The notes below the pieces were generated by a model. That model did no database searches, was not told where the DNA came from, and worked only from the letters and a program-made list of their open reading frames with translations. From assembly GCA_007132095.1 (NCBI GenBank), contig SLPH01000179.1, positions 1-37,003 of the forward strand: a DNA stretch of 37,003 bases, written 5' to 3'. Positions within the stretch are counted from its first letter, which is position 1; the number at the start of each line of letters is the position of its first letter. The position numbers and the translations under genes were made by a program. The stretch is from Syntrophomonadaceae bacterium (lineage in GTDB: Bacteria > Bacillota > Dethiobacteria > DTU022). Positions 1 through 9,006 of the stretch are shown here, piece by piece.

Positions 1-145
1 AAAAGGGGACAATTATCGCAGATTCGTTTTGATCGTATTTCGTCCCCGACAGCGGCGCTATCTTTGCAGGGTCCAGCTTTTTTAGCTGTTCTTCTGCCTG
101 TTCAAGGGTTACATCGAGGTTATAAAAACTTCGCTTTTTCTCCAT
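1..145 (-). CDS. N-terminal fragment of a conserved protein, possibly DUF3786 family (cut by window edge)
   Basis: This is a partial gene: only the first 48 codons lie in the window and the rest runs off the left edge. It starts at an ATG (145-143) preceded by AAAGGAG with about 9 nt spacing. The visible part is an acidic helix with the pattern LEQAEEQLKKLDP, followed by SGTKYD and then IIVPF. That helix, the small KYD segment and a VPF strand resemble the start of DUF3786 proteins, a family common in anaerobes with corrinoid or Wood-Ljungdahl metabolism. The match is from memory of the family pattern and is tentative. It lies 77 bp downstream of the alpha/beta hydrolase on the same strand and may share its transcript. 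Confidence 0.5.
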   Translation of the reverse strand, partial: MEKKRSFYNLDVTLEQAEEQLKKLDPAKIAPLSGTKYDQNESAIIVPF

Positions 146-222
146 TAACTCAGTCTCCTTTCTCATCTGTTCTATTTATTATTCTATCCCTTCCCAGCCG
201 CAAATACTACTTCTCCTGGATA

Positions 223-984
223 TCAAGAACTTTGTTCACAGAAGTGAGAATCGATAGCCTGGTTTACCGCATCTGATTTTTCCAGCATGACCATATGTCC
301 TGCTCCTTCTATTTCCACCAGGGTGCCTGCGCCTATTTGATCGTGTAAAAAGCGACTGTATTTCGGCGGGGTTAACAGGTCTTTACTGCCGCAAATAATC
401 AAAGCCCTGACCCTAATCTCTCCCAACCGGCCAATGACATCGAACCGGTTGCAGGCGCTAAGATCGGAATGGAAAATCGAGGGATTGGTGCTGCTAATTT
501 CTGAGCGGGCCCGATCGAGGAGGGTCTCCCCGGTTTCAGGTCCATACATGTAATTAACAAATTCTGGCGGAACGATGCCTTTTGCAAGCTTGTCCAGTAG
601 TTCAGGCAGAACCCGCAGCCTTGCTCCGGTGCCGATTAAAACCAGCCCTTTTAAGGAGTTTGGCCAGCGCAGGGCGTAATCAAGAGCGATTGCGCCGCCC
701 ATGGAATGTCCTCCCAGGATGAATTGCCTGAGACCCAGCCGGTCGATAAAACTTTTCAGCCAGTCGCTGTAGGACTCAATGCTGCCCAGCGCTTGGCCGG
801 TTGACCTTCCATGCCCCGGCAGATCCGGAGCAATGGGATAGAGGGTGTCTGCCAGACCCCTAACCTGGTAGATCCAGTGATGGTGCCCTCCGCCTGATCC
901 ATGGATAAATACGATTGGCGTTTTAGCCCCACTCTTGCCGCAGATATAAAAAACCCGGTTTTGGCCAACACTTATTTGAGGCAT
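223..984 (-). CDS. Alpha/beta hydrolase fold protein
   Basis: A 253-residue cytoplasmic serine hydrolase of the alpha/beta fold; substrate unknown. The oxyanion-hole motif HGSGGG is at residues 28-33. The nucleophile elbow GHSMGG puts the catalytic Ser at about 94. The likely acid is Asp about 202 (GSKD) and the His about 230 (GAGHM), so the triad is complete. PDLPGHGRS at about 53-61 is typical of the family. The reading frame is open upstream to 1167, but the ATG at 984 is chosen because GGAGGG lies 8 nt before it and the family homology begins just after. The upstream extension would also overlap the guaB promoter. The gene is divergent from guaB. There is no signal peptide. Esterases, lipases and C-C hydrolases share this fold, so the reaction cannot be named. 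Confidence 0.88.
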   Translation of the reverse strand: MPQISVGQNRVFYICGKSGAKTPIVFIHGSGGGHHHWIYQVRGLADTLYPIAPDLPGHGRSTGQALGSIESYSDWLKSFIDRLGLRQFILGGHSMGGAIALDYALRWPNSLKGLVLIGTGARLRVLPELLDKLAKGIVPPEFVNYMYGPETGETLLDRARSEISSTNPSIFHSDLSACNRFDVIGRLGEIRVRALIICGSKDLLTPPKYSRFLHDQIGAGTLVEIEGAGHMVMLEKSDAVNQAIDSHFCEQSS

Positions 985-1135
985 GCTTACAACCCTCCGG
1001 CCATATAAGTTCTTTAACCTGTTGCCGGTTTCCTGCTTGATAGAAGCGGCCATTCCTCTCTCTTTCGCAGCTGCCGGACGCCCGTGCGGCTCCGGTATTT
1101 GCGGAAAAATAAGCTTTTCCGGAGATTTGGCTCTG

Positions 1136-1164
1136 TTGACACTGTCAGGGCTGTTTGTTATGAT
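1136..1164 (+). promoter_or_regulatory. Sigma-A promoter of guaB
   Basis: TTGACA (1136-1141) and TATGAT (1159-1164) are separated by exactly 17 nt, a near-consensus housekeeping promoter. Transcription should begin at about 1171, giving a leader of about 36 nt before the guaB start. No purine riboswitch fits in this leader. Confidence 0.85.
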
Positions 1165-1188
1165 CATGAAAATTAGCCGAAACGATAG

Positions 1189-2661
<1,473 letters not shown>

Positions 2662-2701
2662 TCAGGCCTGCTTAAGGAGCTGCGTTCAGGTGGAGAAAAG
2701 C

Positions 2702-3325
2702 ATGGCAACAGGGCTTCTGGTCTCCCTGGAGGGTATCGATGGCTGTGGCAAATCTACTCAAGCCGAGCTTATCAAGGAAAAACTCTCTTCAAAGGGGATT
2801 GATCATCTCTCTGTTCGTGAGCCTGGCGGGACTGTCGCAGGCGAAGAGATTCGAAGCATCCTGCTTGGGAAAGATAGGATATCGTCCCTGCAAGCCGAAC
2901 TAATGCTATATATGGCTGCCCGCTCAGAGCTGGTTCGGCAGGTTATCAGGCCTGCCTTGCAAAGGGGCGCTATTGTAATTTGCGATCGTTTTGCCGACTC
3001 TACCGTTGCCTACCAGGGTTACGGAGGAGGAATGAGCATCAAGACGATCAAATCCCTCAACAATATTGCTACAGGCGGACTGAAGCCGCAGCTGACCCTG
3101 CTGTTCGACCTTTCTGTTGAGAAAGCTGCAGCAAGGCGAGGGGGTCGGCGGGATCGCATGGAAGAAAAGGATGACTACTTTCACGCCAGGGTGCGATCGG
3201 GGTTTTTGCAAATAGCTGCCGCTGAACCGGGACGATTTAAAGTAATTGACGCCTCTGCAGGGGTAGAGATTCAGCACCAGGCAGTTTGGAGCCTGCTCGA
3301 ATCAATAGTTCTTCCCAGGTGTTGA
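2702..3325 (+). CDS. tmk: Thymidylate kinase
   Basis: Phosphorylates dTMP to dTDP with ATP for DNA synthesis. The P-loop GIDGCGKST lies at residues 11-19, the DR(F) substrate motif is in CDRFADSTVAYQGYG, and the LID-like Arg-rich segment is at ARRGGRRDR. Length is about 207 residues, as usual. I chose ATG 2702, with GGAG 6 nt upstream. A GTG at 2690, 10 nt after AAGGAG, is an in-frame alternative that adds four residues. It lies 40 bp after guaB and 12 bp before holB. The B. subtilis genes yaaQ (darA) and yaaR, normally found between tmk and holB, are absent here. Confidence 0.96.
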   Translation: MATGLLVSLEGIDGCGKSTQAELIKEKLSSKGIDHLSVREPGGTVAGEEIRSILLGKDRISSLQAELMLYMAARSELVRQVIRPALQRGAIVICDRFADSTVAYQGYGGGMSIKTIKSLNNIATGGLKPQLTLLFDLSVEKAAARRGGRRDRMEEKDDYFHARVRSGFLQIAAAEPGRFKVIDASAGVEIQHQAVWSLLESIVLPRC

Positions 3326-3337
3326 AAGGGATTATAA

Positions 3338-4324
3338 ATGAGTTTTAGCCACTTGGTTGGTCAGGATGACTTAAGATCGGCCCTGAAGGGATCTCTCGCC
3401 AGGGGGGAAACAGGTCATGCCACGCTTTTTACCGGACCTGCGGGAAGCGGGAAGAAAAGCTGGGGTACGGCCCTGGCCCGGGCCCTGCTTTGCAGCCGGA
3501 CCATAAATGGCGAGGCTTGTTTAAGCTGCTTGTCCTGCCGCAGTTTCCCGGAAGAAAAGAACCCCGCCTTTCTATTGGTACAACCAAAGGGAAAGAGCTT
3601 AAAAATTGAACAGTTCCGGGAGGCCAGACCCTTCTTTCAATTGACCGGAATGCGAAGAGTTTGCCTGATTGAGAACGCTTCATCAATGACTGCTCCTGCT
3701 GCTTCCTCGTTGCTTGTTACCCTGGAAGAACCTTCAGACGAACTATTTTTTATTCTTCTGGCAGACAGGGCGGATCTGCTGTTCAGCACCATTCACTCGC
3801 GCTGCAGGCACTACCGGCTTAAGGCGATGAAGCCTGGTGAGATTACGGCTGTTCTTCGCGGAGCAGGCCACGGAAGTCACGAACGCCTTGACGTGATCGC
3901 CAGGATCAGCGGCGGGCTGCCAGGCCGGGCGCTGAAGGCCGCAGGCGATCCTGATTTTGAATCGCGCCTGTCCATGGCAACCGAACTTGCTGAAAACCTG
4001 GCTGGAGGCAGCAAACCTTTAACTGAATACCTCGATATAGCAGAGGATTTATCTGCAAGAGATGACCTTCCCGAAGTTCTTCAGATTCTGGCTGTATTGC
4101 TTCGAGAGCTGCTTGTAAGGGCTTATGGCAGCAGTGAAGAACTCCGGCTTAGCCCCGGCTGGAACCCTGCAGGGCTTCAAAGAGTTAATCTAAGCGGCCT
4201 CGAAGAGGCTGTTATCATCATAAACAGTGCACTTAAGGATCTTGCCACCATTAATGTTAATCGACGCCTGCTGGTTTTATCCACAATTGTGCTGATTCAA
4301 AGGAGGCTGGCAGTATGCCCTTAG
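3338..4324 (+). CDS. holB: DNA polymerase III delta-prime subunit
   Basis: A clamp-loader subunit that helps load the beta clamp onto primed DNA; a AAA+ protein of 328 residues. The Walker A-like sequence GPAGSGKKS is at residues 33-41. Four cysteines at 52, 61, 64 and 67 form the zinc module typical of clamp-loader subunits. The SRC motif (IHSRCRHY) is conserved, and TLEEPSDELFFIL matches the sensor region. The gene begins at ATG 3338 shortly after tmk and overlaps the ricT start by 10 bp, which suggests translational coupling. Position between tmk and ricT matches B. subtilis. Confidence 0.93.
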   Translation: MSFSHLVGQDDLRSALKGSLARGETGHATLFTGPAGSGKKSWGTALARALLCSRTINGEACLSCLSCRSFPEEKNPAFLLVQPKGKSLKIEQFREARPFFQLTGMRRVCLIENASSMTAPAASSLLVTLEEPSDELFFILLADRADLLFSTIHSRCRHYRLKAMKPGEITAVLRGAGHGSHERLDVIARISGGLPGRALKAAGDPDFESRLSMATELAENLAGGSKPLTEYLDIAEDLSARDDLPEVLQILAVLLRELLVRAYGSSEELRLSPGWNPAGLQRVNLSGLEEAVIIINSALKDLATINVNRRLLVLSTIVLIQRRLAVCP

Positions 4325-5115
4325 TAGTTGGTGTTCGCTTCAGACCGGCGGGTAAAACTTATTACTTTAACCCCGGCTCATATACATTGAATAGAGGAAC
4401 CAGCGTGATAGTAGAAACAGCCCGCGGTCTTGAGATGGGCAATGTCGTTATTGAAGCTAAAGAAGTCCCGGAAAAAGAGCTTGTTTTACCCTTAAAAAAA
4501 GTGGCCCGCAAGGCAACTGATTCCGATCTTTCCCAGGTTGAAGAGAACCAGGAAAAAGAAAAAGTGGCCTTTATAAAATGTAAATCAAAAATTAAAGAAC
4601 ATCGCCTCGACATGAAGCTGGTTGATGCCGAGTATACATTTGACCGGAATAAAATAATATTTTACTTTACCTCGGAAGAGCGGGTTGACTTTAGAGAGCT
4701 GGTTAAAGATCTGGCTTCAATATTTAAAACCAGGATCGAACTCAGGCAGATTGGGGTGCGTGATGAGGCCAAGCTAAAAGGGGGCGTAGGTCCCTGCGGG
4801 CGACCATTTTGCTGCACCACATTCCTGGAAGAGTTTGAACCTGTATCGATACGCATGGCTAAAGGTCAAAACCTCTCACTTAATCCGACAAAGATTTCCG
4901 GCGCCTGTGGTCGTTTAATGTGCTGCCTGCGTTATGAGGCTGGCGCTTATGATGAAGCCCGAAGCTGCCTGCCCCGCTCCGGCGATCAGGTGATTACCCC
5001 GGATGGTGATGGGCAGATAAAAGAGGTCAACCGTTCCAAGAAAACTGCCATGGTTAAGTTAAATGAATCGGGAAAAAAGAAAGAATATCCCCTGGATGAT
5101 ATAGATAATCCATAA
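4315..5115 (+). CDS. ricT: PSP1-domain protein RicT (YaaT)
   Basis: RicT (YaaT) forms a complex with RicA and RicF in B. subtilis that carries iron-sulfur clusters and promotes mRNA maturation by RNase Y, as well as phosphorelay steps. The 266 residues include the characteristic PSP1 core: GVRDEAKLKGGVGPCGR, then FCCTTF, then SGACGRLMCCLRYE. The clustered Cys residues in the second half are the likely Fe-S ligands. The gene starts at ATG 4315, inside the last codons of holB, and is followed by a strong bidirectional terminator. RicA and RicF genes are not in this window. Residue roles are from the known family, not shown here. Confidence 0.94.
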   Translation: MPLVVGVRFRPAGKTYYFNPGSYTLNRGTSVIVETARGLEMGNVVIEAKEVPEKELVLPLKKVARKATDSDLSQVEENQEKEKVAFIKCKSKIKEHRLDMKLVDAEYTFDRNKIIFYFTSEERVDFRELVKDLASIFKTRIELRQIGVRDEAKLKGGVGPCGRPFCCTTFLEEFEPVSIRMAKGQNLSLNPTKISGACGRLMCCLRYEAGAYDEARSCLPRSGDQVITPDGDGQIKEVNRSKKTAMVKLNESGKKKEYPLDDIDNP

Positions 5116-5119
5116 TTAA

Positions 5120-5147
5120 AAAGAGCACGGCTTTGACCGTGCTCTTT
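5120..5147. terminator. Bidirectional terminator between ricT and abrB
   Basis: An 11-bp perfect stem (AAAGAGCACGG / CCGTGCTCTTT) with a 6-nt loop. On the minus strand it is followed by TTTTTAATT, a good termination tail for abrB; on the plus strand the stem itself ends in CTCTTT. It sits between two convergent genes. Confidence 0.88.
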
Positions 5148-5180
5148 CAGAGATTACGTAAATATATTTTTTCTTTATTA

Positions 5181-5423
5181 CTAATCTTTTGCCAGTTTGT
5201 CAATGCATTCGCGGCAGACGATCCGGTTTCCAAAATGCTTTACATCGTCAGCGTTACCACAGAAAAGACAAGCTGGTTCATATTTTTTTAGGATTATTTT
5301 TTCAGCATCGACATAAATCTCTAAAGCATCCTTTACTTCAATGCCAAGCGTCCGTCTTAGTTCTATGGGGATCACAACCCTGCCTAATTCATCAACTTTT
5401 CTAACAATACCTGTTGATTTCAA
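5181..5423 (-). CDS. abrB: AbrB-family transition-state regulator
   Basis: A DNA-binding regulator of the post-exponential transition. Residues 1-48 are an almost canonical AbrB swapped-hairpin domain (STGIVRKVDELGRVVIP, ELRRTLGI, DALEIYVD, KIILKKY). The C-terminal 30 residues differ from B. subtilis AbrB and carry C52-x2-C55 and C70-x2-C73, a possible zinc knuckle; related clostridial AbrB proteins have similar tails. TTG 5423 is preferred as start: GGAGG lies exactly 8 nt upstream, whereas the ATG at 5429 is only 2 nt from it. The gene is divergent from metG and has its own promoter. Likely targets nearby include spoVG, by analogy with Bacillus. Confidence 0.93.
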   Translation of the reverse strand: MKSTGIVRKVDELGRVVIPIELRRTLGIEVKDALEIYVDAEKIILKKYEPACLFCGNADDVKHFGNRIVCRECIDKLAKD

Positions 5424-5468
5424 CGGCATTTCCTCCTTTTGTAAGAATGGAGATTTATTGGTTCGACT

Positions 5469-5498
5469 ATTATACCAGTAATTTACATGGTAAGTCAA
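5469..5498 (-). promoter_or_regulatory. Promoter of abrB
   Basis: Reading the minus strand, TTGACT (5498-5493) is followed after 18 nt by a perfect TATAAT (5474-5469). The start point should be about 5462, giving a leader of about 39 nt to the TTG start. Confidence 0.8.
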
Positions 5499-5550
5499 TA
5501 GCTATTTGCTTGAATTAGCCAGTAATACTATAATTTGATGGGCTGTTGCC

Positions 5551-5581
5551 TTGACATGAAACTGAAAAAAGGTGGTATAAT
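5551..5581 (+). promoter_or_regulatory. Promoter of metG
   Basis: TTGACA (5551-5556) and TATAAT (5576-5581) with a 19-nt spacer. The -10 is extended by TGG (TGnTATAAT), which can compensate for the long spacer. The leader of about 30 nt is too short for a T-box or SAM riboswitch. Confidence 0.75.
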
Positions 5582-5619
5582 AACCACATATTTTTTTAAG
5601 CAAAAGGAGAGACCCGACC

Positions 5620-7569
5620 TTGGCGGATGAAAAGACTTTTTATATAACTACACCGATTTATTATCCCAGCAACAAGCTGCATGTAGGAAACTCTTATACA
5701 ACTGTGGCAGCCGATGCCATGGCTCGCTTTAAGCGAATGACCGGCTACAGGGTCTGGTTTCTAACCGGGACTGATGAACATGGCCAAAAAATCCAGCGCC
5801 AGGCTGAGGGCGCAGGTAAATCTCCCCGTGAGTTTGTGGACGAAATCGTGGCCTGGATCAAGGAGCTTTGGGAAGAGCTGGATATATCCTACGATGATTT
5901 TATTCGTACTACCGAGCCCCGCCACATGGAAAAAGTGGCTAAAAACTTTACCCGCTATTACGAACAGGGAGATATATATAAGGATAAGTACGAAGGTTGG
6001 TACTGCACGCCCTGCGAGGCTTACTGGACTGAGCGGCAGCTGGAGGAGTGTAAATGCCCTGACTGCGGCCGGGATGTTGAGCTGATCACTGAAGAAGCCT
6101 ACTTTTTCAGAATGTCCCGTTACGCGGATCGCCTGCTGGCTCATATTGAGGCCAACCCCGACTTTATTCTGCCCGTTTCCCGTAAAAACGAAATGATCAA
6201 TAATTTCCTCAAGCCGGGGCTTGAAGACCTCTGCGTTTCCAGGACATCATTTGATTGGGGCATTCCCGTTCCCTTTGATGATGAACATGTTATCTATGTA
6301 TGGCTGGATGCGCTGAGCAACTATATCACTGCCCTGGACTATGGTGAAGAAAACTCCAAATTTGATATTTTCTGGCCTGCAGATGTTCAGTTGATCGGTA
6401 AAGATATCCTTCGTTTTCACACAATTTACTGGCCAATATTTCTGATGGCTCTTGACCTGCCTTTACCCAAAACCGTTTTTGGTCATGGGTGGCTCATGCT
6501 TCAGGAAGGGAAAATGTCTAAGTCGAAGGGCAATGCTGTTGATCCCCGCGTACTGGCTGCCCGCTACAGCTCTGATGCCCTGCGATATTTCCTGTTGCGG
6601 GAAATTCCCTTTGGCCAGGACGGCATCTTTAGCCTTGAGTCTTTCATCAACAGGATCAATACCGACCTCGCCAATGACCTTGGTAATTTAGTGAGCAGAA
6701 CGCTGACTATGGCAGAGCGTTACTTTGATGGAGTGCTGCCCCAACCTGCCGGAAGCGAAGAAACATCTGACAAAGAGCTCAGGGAGATGGCCCTGCAGAC
6801 GCCGGGGTTGGTTGAGCCTTTGATGGATGAGCTGAAATTAGGCGATGCCCTTGCGGAACTCTGGCAGCTTGTTCGCCGCAGCAATAAGTATATTGATGAG
6901 AATACCCCCTGGGCCCTGGCGAAAGATGAAAGTAAGAAGGAACGCCTGGGTACAGTAATTTATAACCTGATTGAGGCAATTCGTTTTATCTCTGTCATGC
7001 TGCAGCCTTACATGCCAAGGACACCGGAGAGGATATGGCCGCAGCTGCGGATAGCGGAGCGTAAGGATCTGCAAAGCTTTGAAAGTTTGGCTTCCTGGGG
7101 AGGGATGGTGCCGGGCACCGTTGTTGAGAGAGGTGAAGACCTTTTCCCCCGCCTAAACCTTCAGGCTGAAATTAGAGAAATGCAGGGGGACCCGCCGGCT
7201 GAAATCTCGGATGATCCAGAAAAGCCGGAACAACAGGATGGCTTGATCAACCTGGATCATTTCCAGGAGGTTGATCTGAGGGTTGCCAGGATCAAAGCTG
7301 CTGAAAAGGTGCCTAAATCAGATAAACTACTCAAGGTTGCCCTGGAGCTTGGGCCCGGGGAAGAGCGCCAGGTTGTGGCAGGTATCGCCCAATATTACGA
7401 GGCAGATGAGCTTGAAGGCAAGTTGGTTCTTTTTGTTGCCAACCTGAAACCGGTTAAACTCAGGGGAGTTTTATCCCAGGGCATGCTGCTTGCTGCCACC
7501 GATGATCAAGGCAACCTGACTTTAACCACGGTTGATAGAAAGATTAAACCGGGGAGCAGGATCAGCTAA
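5620..7569 (+). CDS. metG: Methionine-tRNA ligase
   Basis: Charges tRNA-Met for initiation and elongation. Length is 649 residues. The HIGH-type signature appears as HVGN in PSNKLHVGNSY. KMSKS begins at Lys about 298. A zinc insertion carries Cys129, Cys132, Cys146 and Cys149 (YCTPC and KCPDC). A C-terminal tRNA-binding (Trbp111/EMAP-like) domain spans about 545-649 (DHFQEVDLRVARI, QGMLLAA). TTG 5620 is the start, about 9 nt after AAAGGAGA; the ATG at 5627 is out of frame. It stops 2 bp before the tatD start codon, so the two are co-transcribed. Confidence 0.97.
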   Translation: MADEKTFYITTPIYYPSNKLHVGNSYTTVAADAMARFKRMTGYRVWFLTGTDEHGQKIQRQAEGAGKSPREFVDEIVAWIKELWEELDISYDDFIRTTEPRHMEKVAKNFTRYYEQGDIYKDKYEGWYCTPCEAYWTERQLEECKCPDCGRDVELITEEAYFFRMSRYADRLLAHIEANPDFILPVSRKNEMINNFLKPGLEDLCVSRTSFDWGIPVPFDDEHVIYVWLDALSNYITALDYGEENSKFDIFWPADVQLIGKDILRFHTIYWPIFLMALDLPLPKTVFGHGWLMLQEGKMSKSKGNAVDPRVLAARYSSDALRYFLLREIPFGQDGIFSLESFINRINTDLANDLGNLVSRTLTMAERYFDGVLPQPAGSEETSDKELREMALQTPGLVEPLMDELKLGDALAELWQLVRRSNKYIDENTPWALAKDESKKERLGTVIYNLIEAIRFISVMLQPYMPRTPERIWPQLRIAERKDLQSFESLASWGGMVPGTVVERGEDLFPRLNLQAEIREMQGDPPAEISDDPEKPEQQDGLINLDHFQEVDLRVARIKAAEKVPKSDKLLKVALELGPGEERQVVAGIAQYYEADELEGKLVLFVANLKPVKLRGVLSQGMLLAATDDQGNLTLTTVDRKIKPGSRIS

Positions 7570-7571
7570 AG

Positions 7572-8354
7572 ATGGCTTTTTTAATTGATACCCATGCCCA
7601 TCTTGATTTTCCCCAGTTTAGGGGCGATCTGCCCGCGGTGCTGGAACGCGCCCGCGAAACCGGCGTGCTGGCAGTCTTAAATATCGGCACTGATGAAACC
7701 GGCTCAAGGCGTTCTATTGCCCTGAGCCGTCTCCATGAAGGGATCAGCGCTTCGGTGGGGGTTCACCCGCATGGCGCTGCCAAAGTGACAGCCAAGACAT
7801 GGAGTGAACTTGAAGTTATGGCCACAGAACCGGAAGTGCTGGCCATTGGAGAAACAGGGCTTGATTTTTATCGTGATCTGTCGCCCCGTAATATCCAGGA
7901 AGAAGTGTTTCGCGGTCACCTGCAGCTGGCCACCAGGGTCAACAAACCTGTTGTCGTCCATAGCAGAGATGCTCACGATCAGATTATTGATGTCTTAAGA
8001 GATGAATCGCTGCCATCTCCAGTTGGGGTGATGCACTGTTTCTCCGGTACGGAAAAACAGCTAAAAGCATTCCTCGATTTAGGGTTTTATATATCGATAG
8101 CCGGGCCGGTAACTTACCCTCGCTCTCATGCCCTGCGCGATCTTTTGAAAATAATACCGCAGGACAGGCTTTTAATTGAAACAGACGCCCCTTACCTTTC
8201 CCCCCAGGCTTACCGCGGCAGGCGTAACGAGCCAGCTTATATAAAGCTGACTTACGAAAGGGTAGCCCTGGCTTTAGGGCTGGATCTCCCGGATCTTACC
8301 GGGCGGGTTTACCAGAATGCTTTGGCCCTCTTTTCTGACTCCCTGTTAAAATGA
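7572..8354 (+). CDS. tatD: TatD-family metal-dependent hydrolase/deoxyribonuclease
   Basis: A TIM-barrel metal-dependent nuclease of 260 residues, implicated in DNA quality control in characterised relatives. Metal and active-site motifs are complete: THAHLDF near the start, GETGLDFYRD at about 93-102, VVVHSRDA, VMHCFSG and ETDAPYLSP. The tail RGRRNEPAYI is typical. It follows metG by 2 bp. In B. subtilis the next gene is rnmV (RNase M5), which is missing here. The operon ends at a strong hairpin. The exact physiological substrate of YabD/TatD proteins is unsettled. Confidence 0.94.
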   Translation: MAFLIDTHAHLDFPQFRGDLPAVLERARETGVLAVLNIGTDETGSRRSIALSRLHEGISASVGVHPHGAAKVTAKTWSELEVMATEPEVLAIGETGLDFYRDLSPRNIQEEVFRGHLQLATRVNKPVVVHSRDAHDQIIDVLRDESLPSPVGVMHCFSGTEKQLKAFLDLGFYISIAGPVTYPRSHALRDLLKIIPQDRLLIETDAPYLSPQAYRGRRNEPAYIKLTYERVALALGLDLPDLTGRVYQNALALFSDSLLK

Positions 8355-8356
8355 AA

Positions 8357-8394
8357 AAAAAGAGCCTCCGCGAATTATTTTTGGAGGCTCTTTT
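8357..8394. terminator. Bidirectional terminator between tatD and the SCP-2 gene
   Basis: AAAAGAGCCTCC pairs with GGAGGCTCTTTT (12 bp) around a 13-nt AT-rich loop. The A tract on one side and T tract on the other make it usable from both strands, fitting the convergent genes. Confidence 0.88.
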
Positions 8395-8448
8395 CGTAAA
8401 CAGATCGATTTAAGCAGATCTCTTAATATAATACCGTTCCGGGCAGTT

Positions 8449-8775
8449 TTAACCGAGCAGGCTTTGCAGTTTCATTGCCAGAGACATGTCGCCCTTGACT
8501 TTTAATTTGCCGGCCATAAAGGCTGAGGTTGCGTTGAGCTTGCCATCGAGCATGCTTTCAAAGTCGTCGGCTGCCATCGAAATTGTAATATTGGGGCTGT
8601 CATGAGCCTCTTCAACAACGGTTGGCGCTCCATCTTCAACGTTAACATGGAAAACACCGCCGTTGTCGCCGGAAAGCTCAAACTGGTATACTGCGCTTAC
8701 ACCTTTCATTTTGGCCGGATCGGCCGCTTCAATCTTCTTGCCAAGGTTATCCAGTAATGCTTTAAAATCTGCCAT
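8449..8775 (-). CDS. SCP-2 sterol-transfer family protein
   Basis: A single-domain, soluble 108-residue SCP-2 fold protein. Evidence is the overall pattern: an amphipathic N-terminal helix (FKALLDNLGKKI), the VYQFELSGDNGG strand pair, the ITISMAADDFESMLDGKL segment and a hydrophobic C-terminal helix (GDMSLAMKLQSLL). SCP-2 proteins bind lipids or acyl-CoA esters in a hydrophobic tunnel; the bacterial role is unknown. ATG 8775 has AAGGAGGAG about 10 nt upstream. It lies on the opposite strand between tatD and rsmA, where rnmV would normally be, and has its own strong promoter, so it is a separate transcription unit. Confidence 0.88.
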   Translation of the reverse strand: MADFKALLDNLGKKIEAADPAKMKGVSAVYQFELSGDNGGVFHVNVEDGAPTVVEEAHDSPNITISMAADDFESMLDGKLNATSAFMAGKLKVKGDMSLAMKLQSLLG

Positions 8776-8918
8776 CTTACTTGATCTCCTCCTTAAAAAT
8801 ATATAATCACCAATTAAGAACTATAACCGGATAAAAGATTAAGCGCCCCCGAAAAGGTGATCCCTCCTTTCTGAAAGGCTATTGCTTAACCAGGTGAAAT
8901 ATTACTCGTGTAAAGTAT

Positions 8919-8947
8919 ATTATAAAACATTGTCTCAGTCTTGTCAT
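8919..8947 (-). promoter_or_regulatory. Promoter of the SCP-2 gene
   Basis: On the minus strand ATGACA (8947-8942) and a perfect TATAAT (8924-8919) have a 17-nt spacer. It predicts a leader of about 135 nt before the SCP-2 start. The leader contains an isolated AAAGGAGG near 8865-8872 with no following reading frame. Confidence 0.7.
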
Positions 8948-8968
8948 TATATTTTTTATTGCCATCTT

Positions 8969-8977
8969 TGATATAAT
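8969..8977 (+). promoter_or_regulatory. Extended -10 element for rsmA
   Basis: TGATATAAT (8969-8977) is a TGn-extended -10 sequence 30 nt before the rsmA start. No good -35 lies at the right distance. The element is back to back with the SCP-2 promoter. Confidence 0.5.
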
Positions 8978-9006
8978 TAGTCTGATAACTAAGGAAAGGG
9001 ATAAAT

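Noticed and set aside
5582-5619. T-box or SAM riboswitch before metG
   Set aside because: The leader is only about 30 nt, too short for either.
8855-8885. Resemblance to the 3' end of 16S rRNA (CCTCCTTTCT)
   Set aside because: Only about ten bases match and the conserved GGATCACC before it is scrambled; more likely a ribosome-site-like sequence on the other strand.
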